A stretch of DNA of 64,000 nt from UBA6168 sp041752395 (GTDB lineage: Bacteria; Bacteroidota; Bacteroidia; Chitinophagales; Saprospiraceae): positions 1-64,000 of the forward strand of contig JBGSWN010000267.1 of the NCBI GenBank assembly GCA_041752395.1, given 5' to 3'. The notes beneath the pieces were generated by a model that saw nothing but the letters and a program-made list of their open reading frames with translations, was not told the DNA's origin and did no database searches. Position numbers and translations under genes: made by a program. This document shows, piece by piece, positions 1-7,788 of the stretch (positions are counted from its first letter, which is position 1; every line of letters begins with the position of its first letter).

Positions 1-510
1 GAGTGGAAACCACCCGTTTATCCGCCGAGCATCAAGCTCATCACATCGAGCGTCCGGCGGAACAACCCGATGTTTTTGGATTCCAAAATCCATCACAACA
101 ACCTGCTGAACAATATTTTAGCAAAAATCGAAGCCAATTACGCCGGGGCCGACGAGGCCATCATGCTCGACTCGAACGGCTTCGTGGCGGAAACGAACAG
201 CGTGAACATTTTTTGCATCCGCAATGGGCAGGTACTCTCCCCCACCCCGGACGCTTGTCTGCCAGGTATCACGAGGAGTTTGGTCATCGAAATTTGCAAG
301 GAAAACGGCATCCCCGTTGCAGAGCGAAACCTTTCACTGGTGGAGTTTTACACCGCCGACGAGGTTTTCTGCACAGGAACGATGGGCGAATTGACGAGGG
401 TTTCGGAGATAGATGGACGGCAAATCATCAACAAAAGCAGGCTGGAAGTGCTGGAGGAGGTGCAGGGGCATTTTCGGAAATTGACAAAGGAATGGGGCGT
501 AGAGGTTTAA
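1..510 (+). CDS. Class IV aminotransferase, 3' part (branched-chain or D-amino-acid type)
   Basis: The gene enters from the left edge in frame 1 and gives 169 residues ending at a TAA. It is a PLP-dependent fold-type IV aminotransferase, the family of IlvE, D-amino-acid aminotransferase and ADC lyase. The presumed Schiff-base lysine is in D-S-K-I-H-H-N-N (fragment residue about 29), followed by the L-L-N-N-I-L-A-K helix. The family signature E-T-N-S-V-N-I-F, then P-D-A-C-L-P-G-I-T-R, then F-C-T-G-T are all present. The S-K-I-H-H-N-N-L-L-N form resembles the D-amino-acid aminotransferase/ADC lyase side at least as much as classical IlvE, so the substrate is not assigned. The N-terminal half is outside the window. 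The gene converges on the PaaG-like gene, with a shared hairpin between them. Confidence 0.9.
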   Translation, partial: EWKPPVYPPSIKLITSSVRRNNPMFLDSKIHHNNLLNNILAKIEANYAGADEAIMLDSNGFVAETNSVNIFCIRNGQVLSPTPDACLPGITRSLVIEICKENGIPVAERNLSLVEFYTADEVFCTGTMGELTRVSEIDGRQIINKSRLEVLEEVQGHFRKLTKEWGVEV

Positions 511-587
511 GGTTTTTGGTTACTGGTTTCTGGGAGGGCCGTTCAAATTGGTAGCGCCCTCCCTGAAACCCGAAACCCGAAACCTCA
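503..587. terminator. Bidirectional word-repeat hairpin between convergent genes
   Basis: A near-perfect 15-base stem (525-539 with 556-570, one mismatch) is extended outward by repeats of GGTTT words on the left and GAAACCC words on the right. The outer parts reach into the stop codons of both flanking genes, ending at 510 and 585. It probably terminates both convergent transcripts, although there is no classical T-tract. Confidence 0.55.
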
Positions 588-1364
588 TTCCCCTTTGAAC
601 ACTGGCTTCCGCTTCTCCAAAAACGCCGTCACCCCTTCCCGGTAATCCGCTGTCGAGCCAGCGAGGGTCTGGTATTTGTCCTCGGCTTCCAATTGCTCCG
701 AAAGGATGTTTTCAAAGCTCATGTTGAGCAGGCGCTTGGTGTAGCCAAGGCCCTTGGTGGGCATTTGGGCTAGGTGCTGCGCAATGGCGAGGGCTGCTTC
801 GTCGAAGCCTTCCGTGGGCAGTGTTTTGTAAATCATGCCCATTGCGGCAGCATCCGTTGCCGACACTTTTTCACCGAGCATCATCAAGGCGGAGGCTTTT
901 GCGAAGCCAATCAAACGGGGCAAAATGTAGGTGCCACCGCTGTCCGGCACGAGGCCGATTTTGCTGAAAGCCTGGATGAAACTGGCCGATTCAGCCGCCA
1001 CGGTGATGTCGCAGGCGAGGGCGATGTTTGCGCCAGCACCAGCAGCCACGCCGTTCACCCCGCAAACGATGGGCTTCTCGATGCCCCGCAGCCGCTCAAT
1101 GATGGGGTTGTAATGCTCCCCCAAGATGGTCTTGAAACTGGGCGCATTGGTCTGGTCACTGACTTCCTGGAGGTCTTGTCCGGCACAGAACGCCTTGCCT
1201 TCGCCCGTCAGGTAAATGGCCCGGACGCTATGGTCGTGGTTACATTCGTCGAGGGCGGCCTGCACTTCGAGGGCCATTGCCCGATTGAAGGAGTTGAAGA
1301 CGGCGGGGCGGTTGAGGCGGATGATGGCGACGGCGTCGTTGATGTTAAATTGAATACTGGACAT
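585..1364 (-). CDS. paaG: Enoyl-CoA hydratase/isomerase, PaaG-like
   Basis: A 259-residue crotonase-fold protein, the normal length for the family. The oxyanion-hole segments are A-F-C-A-G-Q-D-L (about residues 58-65) and G-V-A-A-G-A-G-A-N (about 104-112). The segment F-S-K-I-G-L-V-P-D-S-G-G-T carries Asp where hydratases usually have Glu, as in PaaG-type 1,2-epoxyphenylacetyl-CoA isomerases. It probably isomerises a CoA thioester in the cytoplasm, either in aromatic degradation or in general acyl-CoA metabolism. No other phenylacetate genes are nearby, so the pathway is uncertain. The ATG is at 1364. A minus-strand TACTTTTG, resembling the Bacteroidota -7 element, lies at 1399-1406. Confidence 0.85.
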   Translation of the reverse strand: MSSIQFNINDAVAIIRLNRPAVFNSFNRAMALEVQAALDECNHDHSVRAIYLTGEGKAFCAGQDLQEVSDQTNAPSFKTILGEHYNPIIERLRGIEKPIVCGVNGVAAGAGANIALACDITVAAESASFIQAFSKIGLVPDSGGTYILPRLIGFAKASALMMLGEKVSATDAAAMGMIYKTLPTEGFDEAALAIAQHLAQMPTKGLGYTKRLLNMSFENILSEQLEAEDKYQTLAGSTADYREGVTAFLEKRKPVFKGE

Positions 1365-1483
1365 GTAATTTTATTTGGTTTAAAAGTTCGCTTAAAAGCA
1401 AAAGTAGTTTTTTGCAGAGTAACAAAAGAAGAAAAGCCCCAACCTTCCATTCAAGGATTTCTGTCTAACAATGAAAAAATAAA

Positions 1484-2005
1484 ATGAAAAACACAACCTC
1501 CATTCTCGTTTTAATTGCGACTGCTTTAATGGCTTTAGCCTTGCAAGCTTGCAAAAAAGAAAAAGACTCACTCAACGGCGAATGTGGCGTTGAAGAAAGA
1601 ACTTACCAGTTCTTTCCCACCAGCCATCTAAGCCTTCAATATTACGGTGTTGACTCGGCCCTAGTTTCTTCTGAAATCATAAAAGGCACTGGCGACAAGC
1701 TCGTATTCCAATATCTGCGAACGGTTGATGAATCAGCTTGTTGTGCGGATTGTGGCGATGGTGACTGGGTACTTTTCGAAGTTGATAAGTCGCTCATCAG
1801 TTTTGACTTCGAAGCGGAAGACTTGGAAAAATCAAACCTAATCGGAGGTATTTATTTTGGATTTGGAGGACATTTTATCATGCAGCCTATTCATACCGGT
1901 AAGGTAAAGGGAATAAAACTAAGCGAGCAAGAATGGCAGGTTGAAATGGATATACCACTTACTGAATTTCGCACAGTAAAGCTTAACAAGCGATTTAAGC
2001 TTTAA
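1484..2005 (+). CDS. Hypothetical lipoprotein
   Basis: A 173-residue protein with a lipoprotein signal: a hydrophobic N-terminus and lipobox L-Q-A-C with the acylated Cys at residue 23, followed by K-K-E-K. The mature part contains a cluster of four cysteines (E-S-A-C-C-A-D-C-G-D-G-D-W), which could bind a metal or form disulfides, and is otherwise beta-rich. I do not recognise the family. It stands alone, between a divergent PaaG-like gene and a convergent beta-barrel gene, and is followed by a good hairpin terminator. Confidence 0.75.
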   Translation: MKNTTSILVLIATALMALALQACKKEKDSLNGECGVEERTYQFFPTSHLSLQYYGVDSALVSSEIIKGTGDKLVFQYLRTVDESACCADCGDGDWVLFEVDKSLISFDFEAEDLEKSNLIGGIYFGFGGHFIMQPIHTGKVKGIKLSEQEWQVEMDIPLTEFRTVKLNKRFKL

Positions 2006-2067
2006 AACTTGTTTGGGAAAATGAAATTAAGGAAACCTAACTTGCTTAAGACACTAATCTAAATAAG

Positions 2068-2103
2068 AAAGGTGGTGCCTGCTGCTACAGGTACCACCTT
2101 TTT
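2068..2103 (+). terminator. Rho-independent terminator after the lipoprotein gene
   Basis: Stem AAAGGTGGT-G-CCTG (2068-2081) pairs with CAGG-T-ACCACCTTT (2088-2101), with a 6-base loop followed by T residues. It lies 63 bases after the lipoprotein stop and just before the end of the convergent beta-barrel gene, so it may serve both strands. Confidence 0.75.
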
Positions 2104-2125
2104 GATTTTGATGAGAACGAATTAT

Positions 2126-2653
2126 TTACTCGCCGCCAAGATATGCCTGAACACCGAAACGGAGTCCAAGGTCACTGGCATCCAAATCGCCAAACTGCTT
2201 GGTGTAACCCAATACACCTTCAATGGCCACATGCTTGTTGAGGAAGAAAGAAACACCTGGCCCCACCAATAGGGCAGAACCAGTAGTTGATTCTTTATCG
2301 CCACCAAAGTCAAATGTTGCGCCTGCAAACCCAAATTGGCCATGAAGGAAAATCCGGGTCATACCTGTACCAAAATAGTAGCGACCAAATGGAGAAATGC
2401 CATAAGTAGTAATGGAGAAATCACCTGATTTAGTGGTGCCCAAATTAATCGCACCTCCAAATGCCAAGTTATTTGTTACAAAAAAGCCCAACTCTGGAGA
2501 AATATCAATTTTGACGATATTGTCAGGCTTTTCAAACTGCACATTGAATCCGGCAGTGCCGCCGAGCAGCATATTGCCTTTTTCAGTTTGAGCAAATGTG
2601 AAAGTAGCGCATGATAACATGGCAAAAGATAGAATGAAATTTCGTGTCTTCAT
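2126..2653 (-). CDS. Outer-membrane beta-barrel protein (OmpW/PorT-like porin family)
   Basis: A 175-residue protein starting at the ATG at 2653; a longer frame to 2713 uses a non-ATG start and adds residues unlike a signal peptide. The N-terminus M-K-T-R-N-F-I-L-S-F...T-F-A-Q is a typical signal peptide. The mature part is made of alternating hydrophobic strands, with glycine-rich turns and a final strand ending near the C-terminus (G-L-R-F-G-V-Q-A-Y-L-G-G-E). This is the pattern of small eight-strand barrels annotated as 'outer membrane beta-barrel protein' in Bacteroidota. It probably sits in the outer membrane; no transported substrate can be inferred. A weak -7-like TATCTTTA lies on the minus strand at 2690-2697. 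Confidence 0.8.
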   Translation of the reverse strand: MKTRNFILSFAMLSCATFTFAQTEKGNMLLGGTAGFNVQFEKPDNIVKIDISPELGFFVTNNLAFGGAINLGTTKSGDFSITTYGISPFGRYYFGTGMTRIFLHGQFGFAGATFDFGGDKESTTGSALLVGPGVSFFLNKHVAIEGVLGYTKQFGDLDASDLGLRFGVQAYLGGE

Positions 2654-2714
2654 GATAGGAAATTTAGTAAAAAAAAATGGTTTAGGCTGTAAAGATAGTA
2701 CTTGGAGTATCATT

Positions 2715-3593
2715 TCATAACATTTGTTTCGACAATTCAGTTAGTTTCAATACATCAAACAAAAATAAGGAAGGCCGCTTTGATTTTAACTGGTTGACTA
2801 TGAGCACCTTTAAAACCGGATACAGCTTTTTTAATAAAATTAAAAACCATGCAGGGTAATTCTCATAGGCTGAAAGTAAGCGGGTTTTGACAATCTTTCC
2901 GTCTCTTTCCAACTGTACCAAATTCTCAATCCCCTGCTCCGTCTTCCTTAAAAAAACCTCCACCGTCTCCAATCCAATATGCTCCAATGGATTGTCAATA
3001 TGCAAAATCGGCACCTGCCTTTTCGCCAGTTCCATCCCAAAAAGCGTGTCCTCGTGGCCATACTGACGCAGCGTTTCATCGAAAAGAATATCGAGGAAAA
3101 CAGCCTTCGAAATTAAGAAATTATTGGTCATAAAACTATGGTAAGGCGAGCGGCTGCGAGCGGCTGCAGTGCTTTGTTCTCGCTGGCGGCCATAGTGCCA
3201 ATGAAAGCGCAGAGCTGGGTCAACAGGTGGCTGGTCAGCGTAGCAGCGGCCACCGTACACGAGGCGATCAGGAGCAGTCTGGCGCAGGTAGTTTTGGATA
3301 AAATCAGGGGAAACAACTTTGCTATCGCAATCCATGAACAGCAGGTACTCAAAGCGGGCGGATTTGCCAAGGGCATTGCGGATGGCAGAGCGGCCTAAGT
3401 TCTGCGGCATTTCCCGATAGATAACGTTTGGTCGCTTCCAGATTTCCTTGTTCTTTTGCTTAAATTCGAGCGTTGAACCATCGTCGAAGCAAAGGATTTC
3501 GTAGCCAATCCCCGCCGCCTCGCACTGGCCGTGCAGGTCACTGACCAGCGGCCTGATGTCAAAATTGAAGATGGGGATGAGGATGGATAGCAC
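2715..3593 (-). CDS. Glycosyltransferase family 2
   Basis: A 292-residue GT-A glycosyltransferase. It opens with the beta-strand L-S-I-L-I-P-I-F-N-F-D, then C-F-D-D-G-S, the metal/nucleotide motif F-M-D-C-D-S, T-N-N-F-L-I-S and the late acidic motif G-H-E-D-T-L-F-G-M-E. The C-terminus is rich in Lys and Leu and may lie along the membrane. No ATG precedes the first strand; the nearest plausible start is GTG at 3593, directly upstream of that strand. The open frame continues to 4643, but that extension is only the antisense of mqnE. It is divergent from mqnE, with a word-repeat hairpin between them. The sugar and acceptor are unknown. Confidence 0.82.
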   Translation of the reverse strand: MLSILIPIFNFDIRPLVSDLHGQCEAAGIGYEILCFDDGSTLEFKQKNKEIWKRPNVIYREMPQNLGRSAIRNALGKSARFEYLLFMDCDSKVVSPDFIQNYLRQTAPDRLVYGGRCYADQPPVDPALRFHWHYGRQREQSTAAARSRSPYHSFMTNNFLISKAVFLDILFDETLRQYGHEDTLFGMELAKRQVPILHIDNPLEHIGLETVEVFLRKTEQGIENLVQLERDGKIVKTRLLSAYENYPAWFLILLKKLYPVLKVLIVNQLKSKRPSLFLFDVLKLTELSKQML

Positions 3594-3603
3594 CTGTGGT
3601 TCA

Positions 3604-3659
3604 AGGTTTGGGGTTTCAGGTTTCAGGTGGGTCTGCCTTGAAACCCGAAACCTTAAACC
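3604..3659. repeat. Word-repeat inverted pair (GGTTTC / GAAACC)
   Basis: GGTTTC words at 3604-3627 are mirrored by GAAACC words at 3636-3659, forming an imperfect stem of about 24 bases with an 8-base loop. It lies in the divergent interval between the glycosyltransferase and mqnE, so it cannot be a normal terminator for either. It uses the same words as the hairpin at 503-587. Confidence 0.6.
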
Positions 3660-3728
3660 AAAAACCGAAAAATCATCTTTCAATAAAAACTGAAAGTTAA
3701 CTAAAGCGTTACCTTTACACCCGCAAAA

Positions 3729-4937
3729 ATGCATAAAACAATGACGCAGACCGTAAAAATTCAATTCTTGCTCGACGACCCCAATTTGAAGCCCGAATTG
3801 CGCAGCATCGCAAACAAAGTTTTCAACGCCGAGCGCATCACGCCTGACGAGGGTTTGTTGCTCTACAACGAAGGCAGTCTTGGCTTTTTGGGAGCTCTCG
3901 CCAACTACGTTCGGGAGCGCAAGCACGGCGACCACACCTATTTCAACCGTAATTTTCACATCGAACCGACGAACGTCTGCGTCTATGACTGTAAGTTCTG
4001 CTCCTACTCCCGCATGATAAAACAACGTGGCGATGGCTGGGAATACACCATGGACGACATGATGGACATCGTGCGGAAATATGACGGCCAGCCTGTGACG
4101 GAGGTGCACATCGTGGGGGGTGTGCTGCCGCAATACGATGTGAAATTCTACGCCGATTTTTTCACTGCCATCAAAAATCACCGCCCCGAACTGCACGTGA
4201 AAGCACTGACGCCCGTGGAGTACCACTATATTTTCAAAAAAGCCAAAATCGGTTACGCCGAAGGCATGAAACTGATGAAAGATGCGGGTTTGGACAGCAT
4301 CCCCGGTGGCGGCGCAGAGATTTTCCACCCAGAAATCCGGGAGAAAATCGCTGCTGACAAATGCACGGGCCAGCAATGGCTCGACATTCATGAGGAGTGG
4401 CACAAACTCGGAATGCGCTCCAATGCCACGATGCTTTACGGCCATATCGAAGGTTTCGAGCACCGCATCCACCACATGGAGGAGCTTCGTAAATTGCAGG
4501 ACCGGACGGGCGGGTTCCAGACCTTCATCCCACTGAAATTCCGAAACCAAGACAACCAGATGTCGAACATCCCAGAAGTGAACGTGGCCGAAGACCTCCG
4601 TAACTACGCCATCGCCCGCATTTACCTCGATAATTTCGACCACCTGAAAGCCTACTGGCCGATGATTTCCCGCAATATTGCGCAGCTCTCCCTCTCCTAC
4701 GGCGTGGACGATATTGACGGCACGATTGACGATACGACGAAGATTTACTCCATGGCTGGCTCAGAGGAGCAAACTCCAGCGATGAGCACCCAAGATTTGG
4801 TGAAACTCATCAAAGCTGTTGGGCGCAAGCCGATTGAACGGGATACGCTTTACAACGTTGTGACGGATTATACGGAGGTGGTATTCGAGGAGGATACGGC
4901 GTTTAAGGGGTATGTGGCGTTGCCGGTGCTGAACTAA
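3729..4937 (+). CDS. mqnE: Aminofutalosine synthase MqnE (radical SAM)
   Basis: A 402-residue radical SAM enzyme that joins SAM to 3-[(1-carboxyvinyl)oxy]benzoate to give aminofutalosine, an early step of futalosine-dependent menaquinone synthesis in the cytoplasm. The cluster motif C-V-Y-D-C-K-F-C (CX3CX2C) is at about residues 83-90, followed by H-I-V-G-G and the family motif P-G-G-G-A-E-I-F. The C-terminal segment G-R-K-P-I-E-R-D-T-L-Y is typical of MqnE rather than MqnC. mqnA follows 85 bases later on the same strand, which supports the assignment. A second ATG four codons in is an alternative start. Confidence 0.93.
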   Translation: MHKTMTQTVKIQFLLDDPNLKPELRSIANKVFNAERITPDEGLLLYNEGSLGFLGALANYVRERKHGDHTYFNRNFHIEPTNVCVYDCKFCSYSRMIKQRGDGWEYTMDDMMDIVRKYDGQPVTEVHIVGGVLPQYDVKFYADFFTAIKNHRPELHVKALTPVEYHYIFKKAKIGYAEGMKLMKDAGLDSIPGGGAEIFHPEIREKIAADKCTGQQWLDIHEEWHKLGMRSNATMLYGHIEGFEHRIHHMEELRKLQDRTGGFQTFIPLKFRNQDNQMSNIPEVNVAEDLRNYAIARIYLDNFDHLKAYWPMISRNIAQLSLSYGVDDIDGTIDDTTKIYSMAGSEEQTPAMSTQDLVKLIKAVGRKPIERDTLYNVVTDYTEVVFEEDTAFKGYVALPVLN

Positions 4938-5019
4938 TTGTGGTCGCCCAATTTATTGGGCTGACCGTCAGTAAATCCCAAACCATATTCGGTCAGCCCA
5001 ATAAATTGGGCGACCACAA
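4938..5019. repeat. Perfect 30-base inverted repeat between mqnE and mqnA
   Basis: Arms 4938-4967 and 4990-5019 are exact reverse complements around a 22-base spacer. Each arm also contains its own small palindrome (CCCAATTTATTGGG). The left arm begins at the first base after the mqnE stop and the right arm ends three bases before the mqnA ATG, so it covers the presumed mqnA ribosome-binding region. It resembles a small non-coding interspersed repeat. A full RNA hairpin could attenuate or uncouple mqnA expression. Confidence 0.8.
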
Positions 5020-5022
5020 ACC

Positions 5023-5805
5023 ATGAAAAAACTTAAAGTCACCGCCGTCAGCTACCTAAACACCAAGCCGCTCCTATACGGTTTGGTAAAAAGTGGCCTG
5101 AGCGAAGAACTTGACCTCCATCTCGACATCCCCAGTGTTTGCGCCAGCAAACTGGCCAGCGGAGAGGCGGATTTTGGCCTCATCCCCGTAGCGGCAATTC
5201 CAGAAATCGCCACGCCACATATCGTCTCCGACTACTGCATCGGCACGGTGGGCGAGGTAAAAACGGTCTGCATTTTCAGCGAAGTGCCGCTGGAGGAAGT
5301 GAAAGTACTCTACCTCGATTTCCACTCCCGAACCTCAGTCGAATTGGCGAAAATCCTTTTGGAAAAACACTGGCACTGCTCCCCTGCTCTGCTGCCTGCA
5401 ACGCCGGGTTTTGAGGATAAAATTGGTGGTCCAACTGCCGCACTCATCATCGGTGACCGGGCGATGGAACATTTGGGCAGACATGCTTTCACCTACGATT
5501 TAGGGGAAGCTTGGTTGGCGAATACAGGGCTGCCGTTCGTGTTTGCGGCATGGGTGAGCAACCGTCCCTTGCCAGCGGATTTCATCGAAAAATTCAATGC
5601 TGCGATGCAATTGGGCATTGACTCAATACCGCAGTTAATGCTGATTTTACCACAGCAGCACCCGGGTTTTGATTTGGAAAAGTATTTCACCGAAAACATC
5701 AGCTATCGGTTGGATGCACCGAAGCGGGAGGCGCTTGGTTTATTTTTGAAGGAAATAAAAGCTGAAAAAACGTCCACTTTGCAGCAGGAATGGGTCTTGC
5801 TTTGA
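5023..5805 (+). CDS. mqnA: Chorismate dehydratase MqnA
   Basis: A 260-residue periplasmic-binding-protein-fold enzyme of the MqnA/MqnD family that dehydrates chorismate to 3-[(1-carboxyvinyl)oxy]benzoate, the substrate of MqnE. The start K-V-T-A-V-S-Y-L-N-T-K-P-L is the MqnA signature, followed by C-A-S-K-L-A-S-G-E-A-D-F-G-L-I-P-V-A-A-I and D-F-H-S-R-T-S-V. There is no signal peptide, as expected for a cytoplasmic enzyme. It forms a two-gene unit with mqnE. The other menaquinone genes (mqnB, mqnC, mqnD) are not in the window. Confidence 0.92.
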   Translation: MKKLKVTAVSYLNTKPLLYGLVKSGLSEELDLHLDIPSVCASKLASGEADFGLIPVAAIPEIATPHIVSDYCIGTVGEVKTVCIFSEVPLEEVKVLYLDFHSRTSVELAKILLEKHWHCSPALLPATPGFEDKIGGPTAALIIGDRAMEHLGRHAFTYDLGEAWLANTGLPFVFAAWVSNRPLPADFIEKFNAAMQLGIDSIPQLMLILPQQHPGFDLEKYFTENISYRLDAPKREALGLFLKEIKAEKTSTLQQEWVLL

Positions 5806-5886
5806 GAATCAGGATTTATTTTTGTTGGGAAAAGTTCTGCTGTGTTAGCGTCAAAACACATTATCTTAGCAAAAAATTAAACTGCC

Positions 5887-6300
5887 ATGTCAGGTATAGC
5901 CGCAAATTTCCATGACAACAAAGACCTTCAGTCCATCCTCGATGGCATAGCCAACTGGGACTTACCATCATTGGAAAGCTTTGCTAAAGGTGTTAATGAA
6001 ATAGTTGCCCAGAAGAAGTCGCCAAATCTCACCAAAGAGGAGACTGATTTGCTAAAGAAAATCAATGCTGGAATTCCCACGTCTGCATTGGACAAGTACA
6101 ATATGTTGAAAATCAAACAAAAAGCAGATGGCCTGTCTAGTTTGGAACAGCAAGAAATGGATAATTTGATAGATTTCATCGAGACAAAAGAGGCTGAGTT
6201 TTTAGGTTATCTGCTCAGGCTATCCCACCTTAGAAAAGTCTCCATCGAAAATTTGCGCAAGCAACTTGGCATAAAAACACCTGCCCCACATGCCTGGTAA
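5887..6300 (+). CDS. Unrecognised small helical protein upstream of an HNH nuclease
   Basis: A 137-residue soluble protein with no signal peptide or membrane segment, predicted largely helical. It contains short heptad-like stretches (T-K-E-E-T-D-L-L-K-K-I-N, L-E-Q-Q-E-M-D-N-L-I-D-F-I-E). I do not recognise the family. Its last 11 bases overlap the start of the HNH gene, so the two are almost certainly translationally coupled. It could be a partner, regulator or inhibitor of the nuclease; nothing in the sequence decides this. Confidence 0.75.
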   Translation: MSGIAANFHDNKDLQSILDGIANWDLPSLESFAKGVNEIVAQKKSPNLTKEETDLLKKINAGIPTSALDKYNMLKIKQKADGLSSLEQQEMDNLIDFIETKEAEFLGYLLRLSHLRKVSIENLRKQLGIKTPAPHAW

Positions 6301-6724
6301 GACCCTCTCTCGCAAACTGCGGAAATTGGTCATTGAGCGGGCAAAAAGCCGATGCGAGTATTGCCAAAGCTGGATGCACAATGCAATACACCCTTTCAAT
6401 ATTGACCATATTATACCTGAAAAAGAAGGTGGAACAAATGACCTCAATAACTTGGCGCTGTCCTGTGGTGGAGACAACAACAATAAAGGCGACAAAACCA
6501 AGGCAGAAGACCCAGTTACCAAGGAAATCGCCCCCCTCTACAATCCACGAAAAGATGAGTGGTCAAAACATTTTGCATGGAGCGAGGATTTTCTTGAAAT
6601 TATTGGACTTACACCAACTGGCAGGGCTTCTGTTGTATTGTTGAAACTGAATCGAGAGGGATTGCGAAATATGCGCCGCCTGACGATTATAGCTGGTGAA
6701 CATCCACCTACTAAAAGTGAGTAA
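6290..6724 (+). CDS. HNH endonuclease family protein
   Basis: A 144-residue protein with a compact HNH/beta-beta-alpha-metal site near the N-terminus. It has C-E-Y-C (zinc knuckle, about residues 22-25), then F-N-I-D-H-I-I-P with the catalytic histidine, N-D-L-N-N-L-A-L-S-C-G-G-D-N-N-N-K-G-D with the second conserved Asn region and third Cys, and a final N-P-R-K-D-E-W. This is the McrA-like HNH type found in stand-alone nucleases. The ATG at 6290 lies inside the upstream gene (ATGCCTGGTAA overlap). No methyltransferase or integrase is next to it, so a restriction role is not supported; a two-gene defence or repair module is possible. Confidence 0.85.
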   Translation: MPGKTLSRKLRKLVIERAKSRCEYCQSWMHNAIHPFNIDHIIPEKEGGTNDLNNLALSCGGDNNNKGDKTKAEDPVTKEIAPLYNPRKDEWSKHFAWSEDFLEIIGLTPTGRASVVLLKLNREGLRNMRRLTIIAGEHPPTKSE

Positions 6725-6815
6725 AGCTGCTAACCCGAATTCCTGAATTTTCTGATTTCAAAGATTTCCCAATAAATTAATGCCTTCACCTCTCTACTTG
6801 GTGTCTTTTCTACAC

Positions 6816-6823
6816 TACATTTG
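6816..6823 (+). promoter_or_regulatory. Putative -7 element TACATTTG
   Basis: Matches Bacteroidota TAnnTTTG and lies 20 bases before the BadF-type kinase start. A TTG at 6798-6800 is only 15 bases upstream, shorter than usual, so the -33 match is weak. Confidence 0.4.
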
Positions 6824-6843
6824 CTGCTCATTAAAGAAATGCC

Positions 6844-7692
6844 ATGCTTATCATCGCTGACGGAGGGGCAACAAAAGCAGATTGGGTCGTTGTGAAAGAT
6901 AACAGCGAGCAAATGTCCATCTCCACCACCGGTTTCAATCCAAGTTATGTTTCGGGCGAGCAGATTGCTGGAATCATCCAACAGGAATTGGTGGAAAAGC
7001 TGGCGTTTGAGATAAACGGCGAGGTTTTTTATTACGGAACGGGCTGTCGGGACCAAGGTCGCAATACCATCGTCCAAGAAGCCATTGCCGCCAAATTGCC
7101 GAAGGCAAAAGTCACCGTCCACCACGATATGCTGGGAGCAGCAAGGGCCACCTGCGGTGATAAGCCGGGCATCGTCTGCATACTTGGCACTGGTAGTAAT
7201 TCTTTGCTTTACGATGGAAAGGAGGAAGTGGACAATGTAACCAATCTTGGGTTCTTGCTGGGCGATGAAGGCAGTGGCGCAATCCTCGGCAAGCAATTTC
7301 TACAAGCGTTTTTTTATCGGGAAATGCCAGCCGAACTCATGCCCATCATCGAACAAGTCTGCCCGAATGGCCGTAAGGATATTCTTGACAAAGTTTACAG
7401 CGGTGGAATACCAGCAGCCTATTTGGCGTCTTTCACCCAGCTTTTTGCCGAACATCAGTCGCATCCTTTCGTATGGGCTTTGGTGAAAAAAAGTTTTCTT
7501 GAATTTTTGACTAGACATGTCTGCAAGTACAAAAATCACGAATCTTTGCCCGTCAGCTTTGTCGGTTCCGTGGGCTTTCATTTTCAAGAAATACTGAAGG
7601 AAGCACTGCAAGAGCTTGGACTCCATGCTGGCGTTATCATCAAAAAACCAATTGAAAATCTAGTAAAATATCATTTAGGAAAAGGGGTTTAG
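6844..7692 (+). CDS. BadF/BadG/BcrA-type ATPase, N-acetylglucosamine kinase-like
   Basis: A 282-residue protein of the ASKHA (sugar kinase/Hsp70/actin) fold. Phosphate-1 motif A-D-G-G-A-T-K-A-D is at residues 5-13, phosphate-2 motif I-L-G-T-G-S-N-S at about 112-119, and G-D-E-G-S-G at about 140-145. This short BadF class in Bacteroidota is usually annotated as N-acetylglucosamine kinase-like and is thought to phosphorylate amino sugars, for example from cell-wall recycling. The exact substrate cannot be read from sequence. It is followed by pfkA in the same direction, which fits a role in sugar phosphate metabolism. Confidence 0.8.
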   Translation: MLIIADGGATKADWVVVKDNSEQMSISTTGFNPSYVSGEQIAGIIQQELVEKLAFEINGEVFYYGTGCRDQGRNTIVQEAIAAKLPKAKVTVHHDMLGAARATCGDKPGIVCILGTGSNSLLYDGKEEVDNVTNLGFLLGDEGSGAILGKQFLQAFFYREMPAELMPIIEQVCPNGRKDILDKVYSGGIPAAYLASFTQLFAEHQSHPFVWALVKKSFLEFLTRHVCKYKNHESLPVSFVGSVGFHFQEILKEALQELGLHAGVIIKKPIENLVKYHLGKGV

Positions 7693-7782
7693 AAAGTTGA
7701 GAAAGTTTAGGAGATTTAGCAAACATACTTTGCAATTTGACCTTCTCAACTTTCTAAACCTCCTAAACCTCCTAAACCTCCT
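7686..7782. repeat. 18-base inverted repeat plus tandem TCCTAAACC words
   Basis: Arms 7686-7703 and 7743-7760 are perfect reverse complements. The right side continues as three tandem 9-base words (TCCTAAACC) up to 7782. The left arm includes the stop codon of the kinase gene; the right end is six bases before the pfkA ATG. Confidence 0.65.
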
Positions 7783-7788
7783 TCAACA

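Noticed and set aside
774..1487. 237-codon plus-strand frame opposite the PaaG-like gene
   Set aside because: Pure antisense frame; the minus-strand crotonase has all family motifs.
3594..4643. Upstream 350 codons of a long minus-strand frame joined to the glycosyltransferase
   Set aside because: This part is exactly antisense to mqnE, has no family motifs and no credible start; the real glycosyltransferase begins near GTG 3593.
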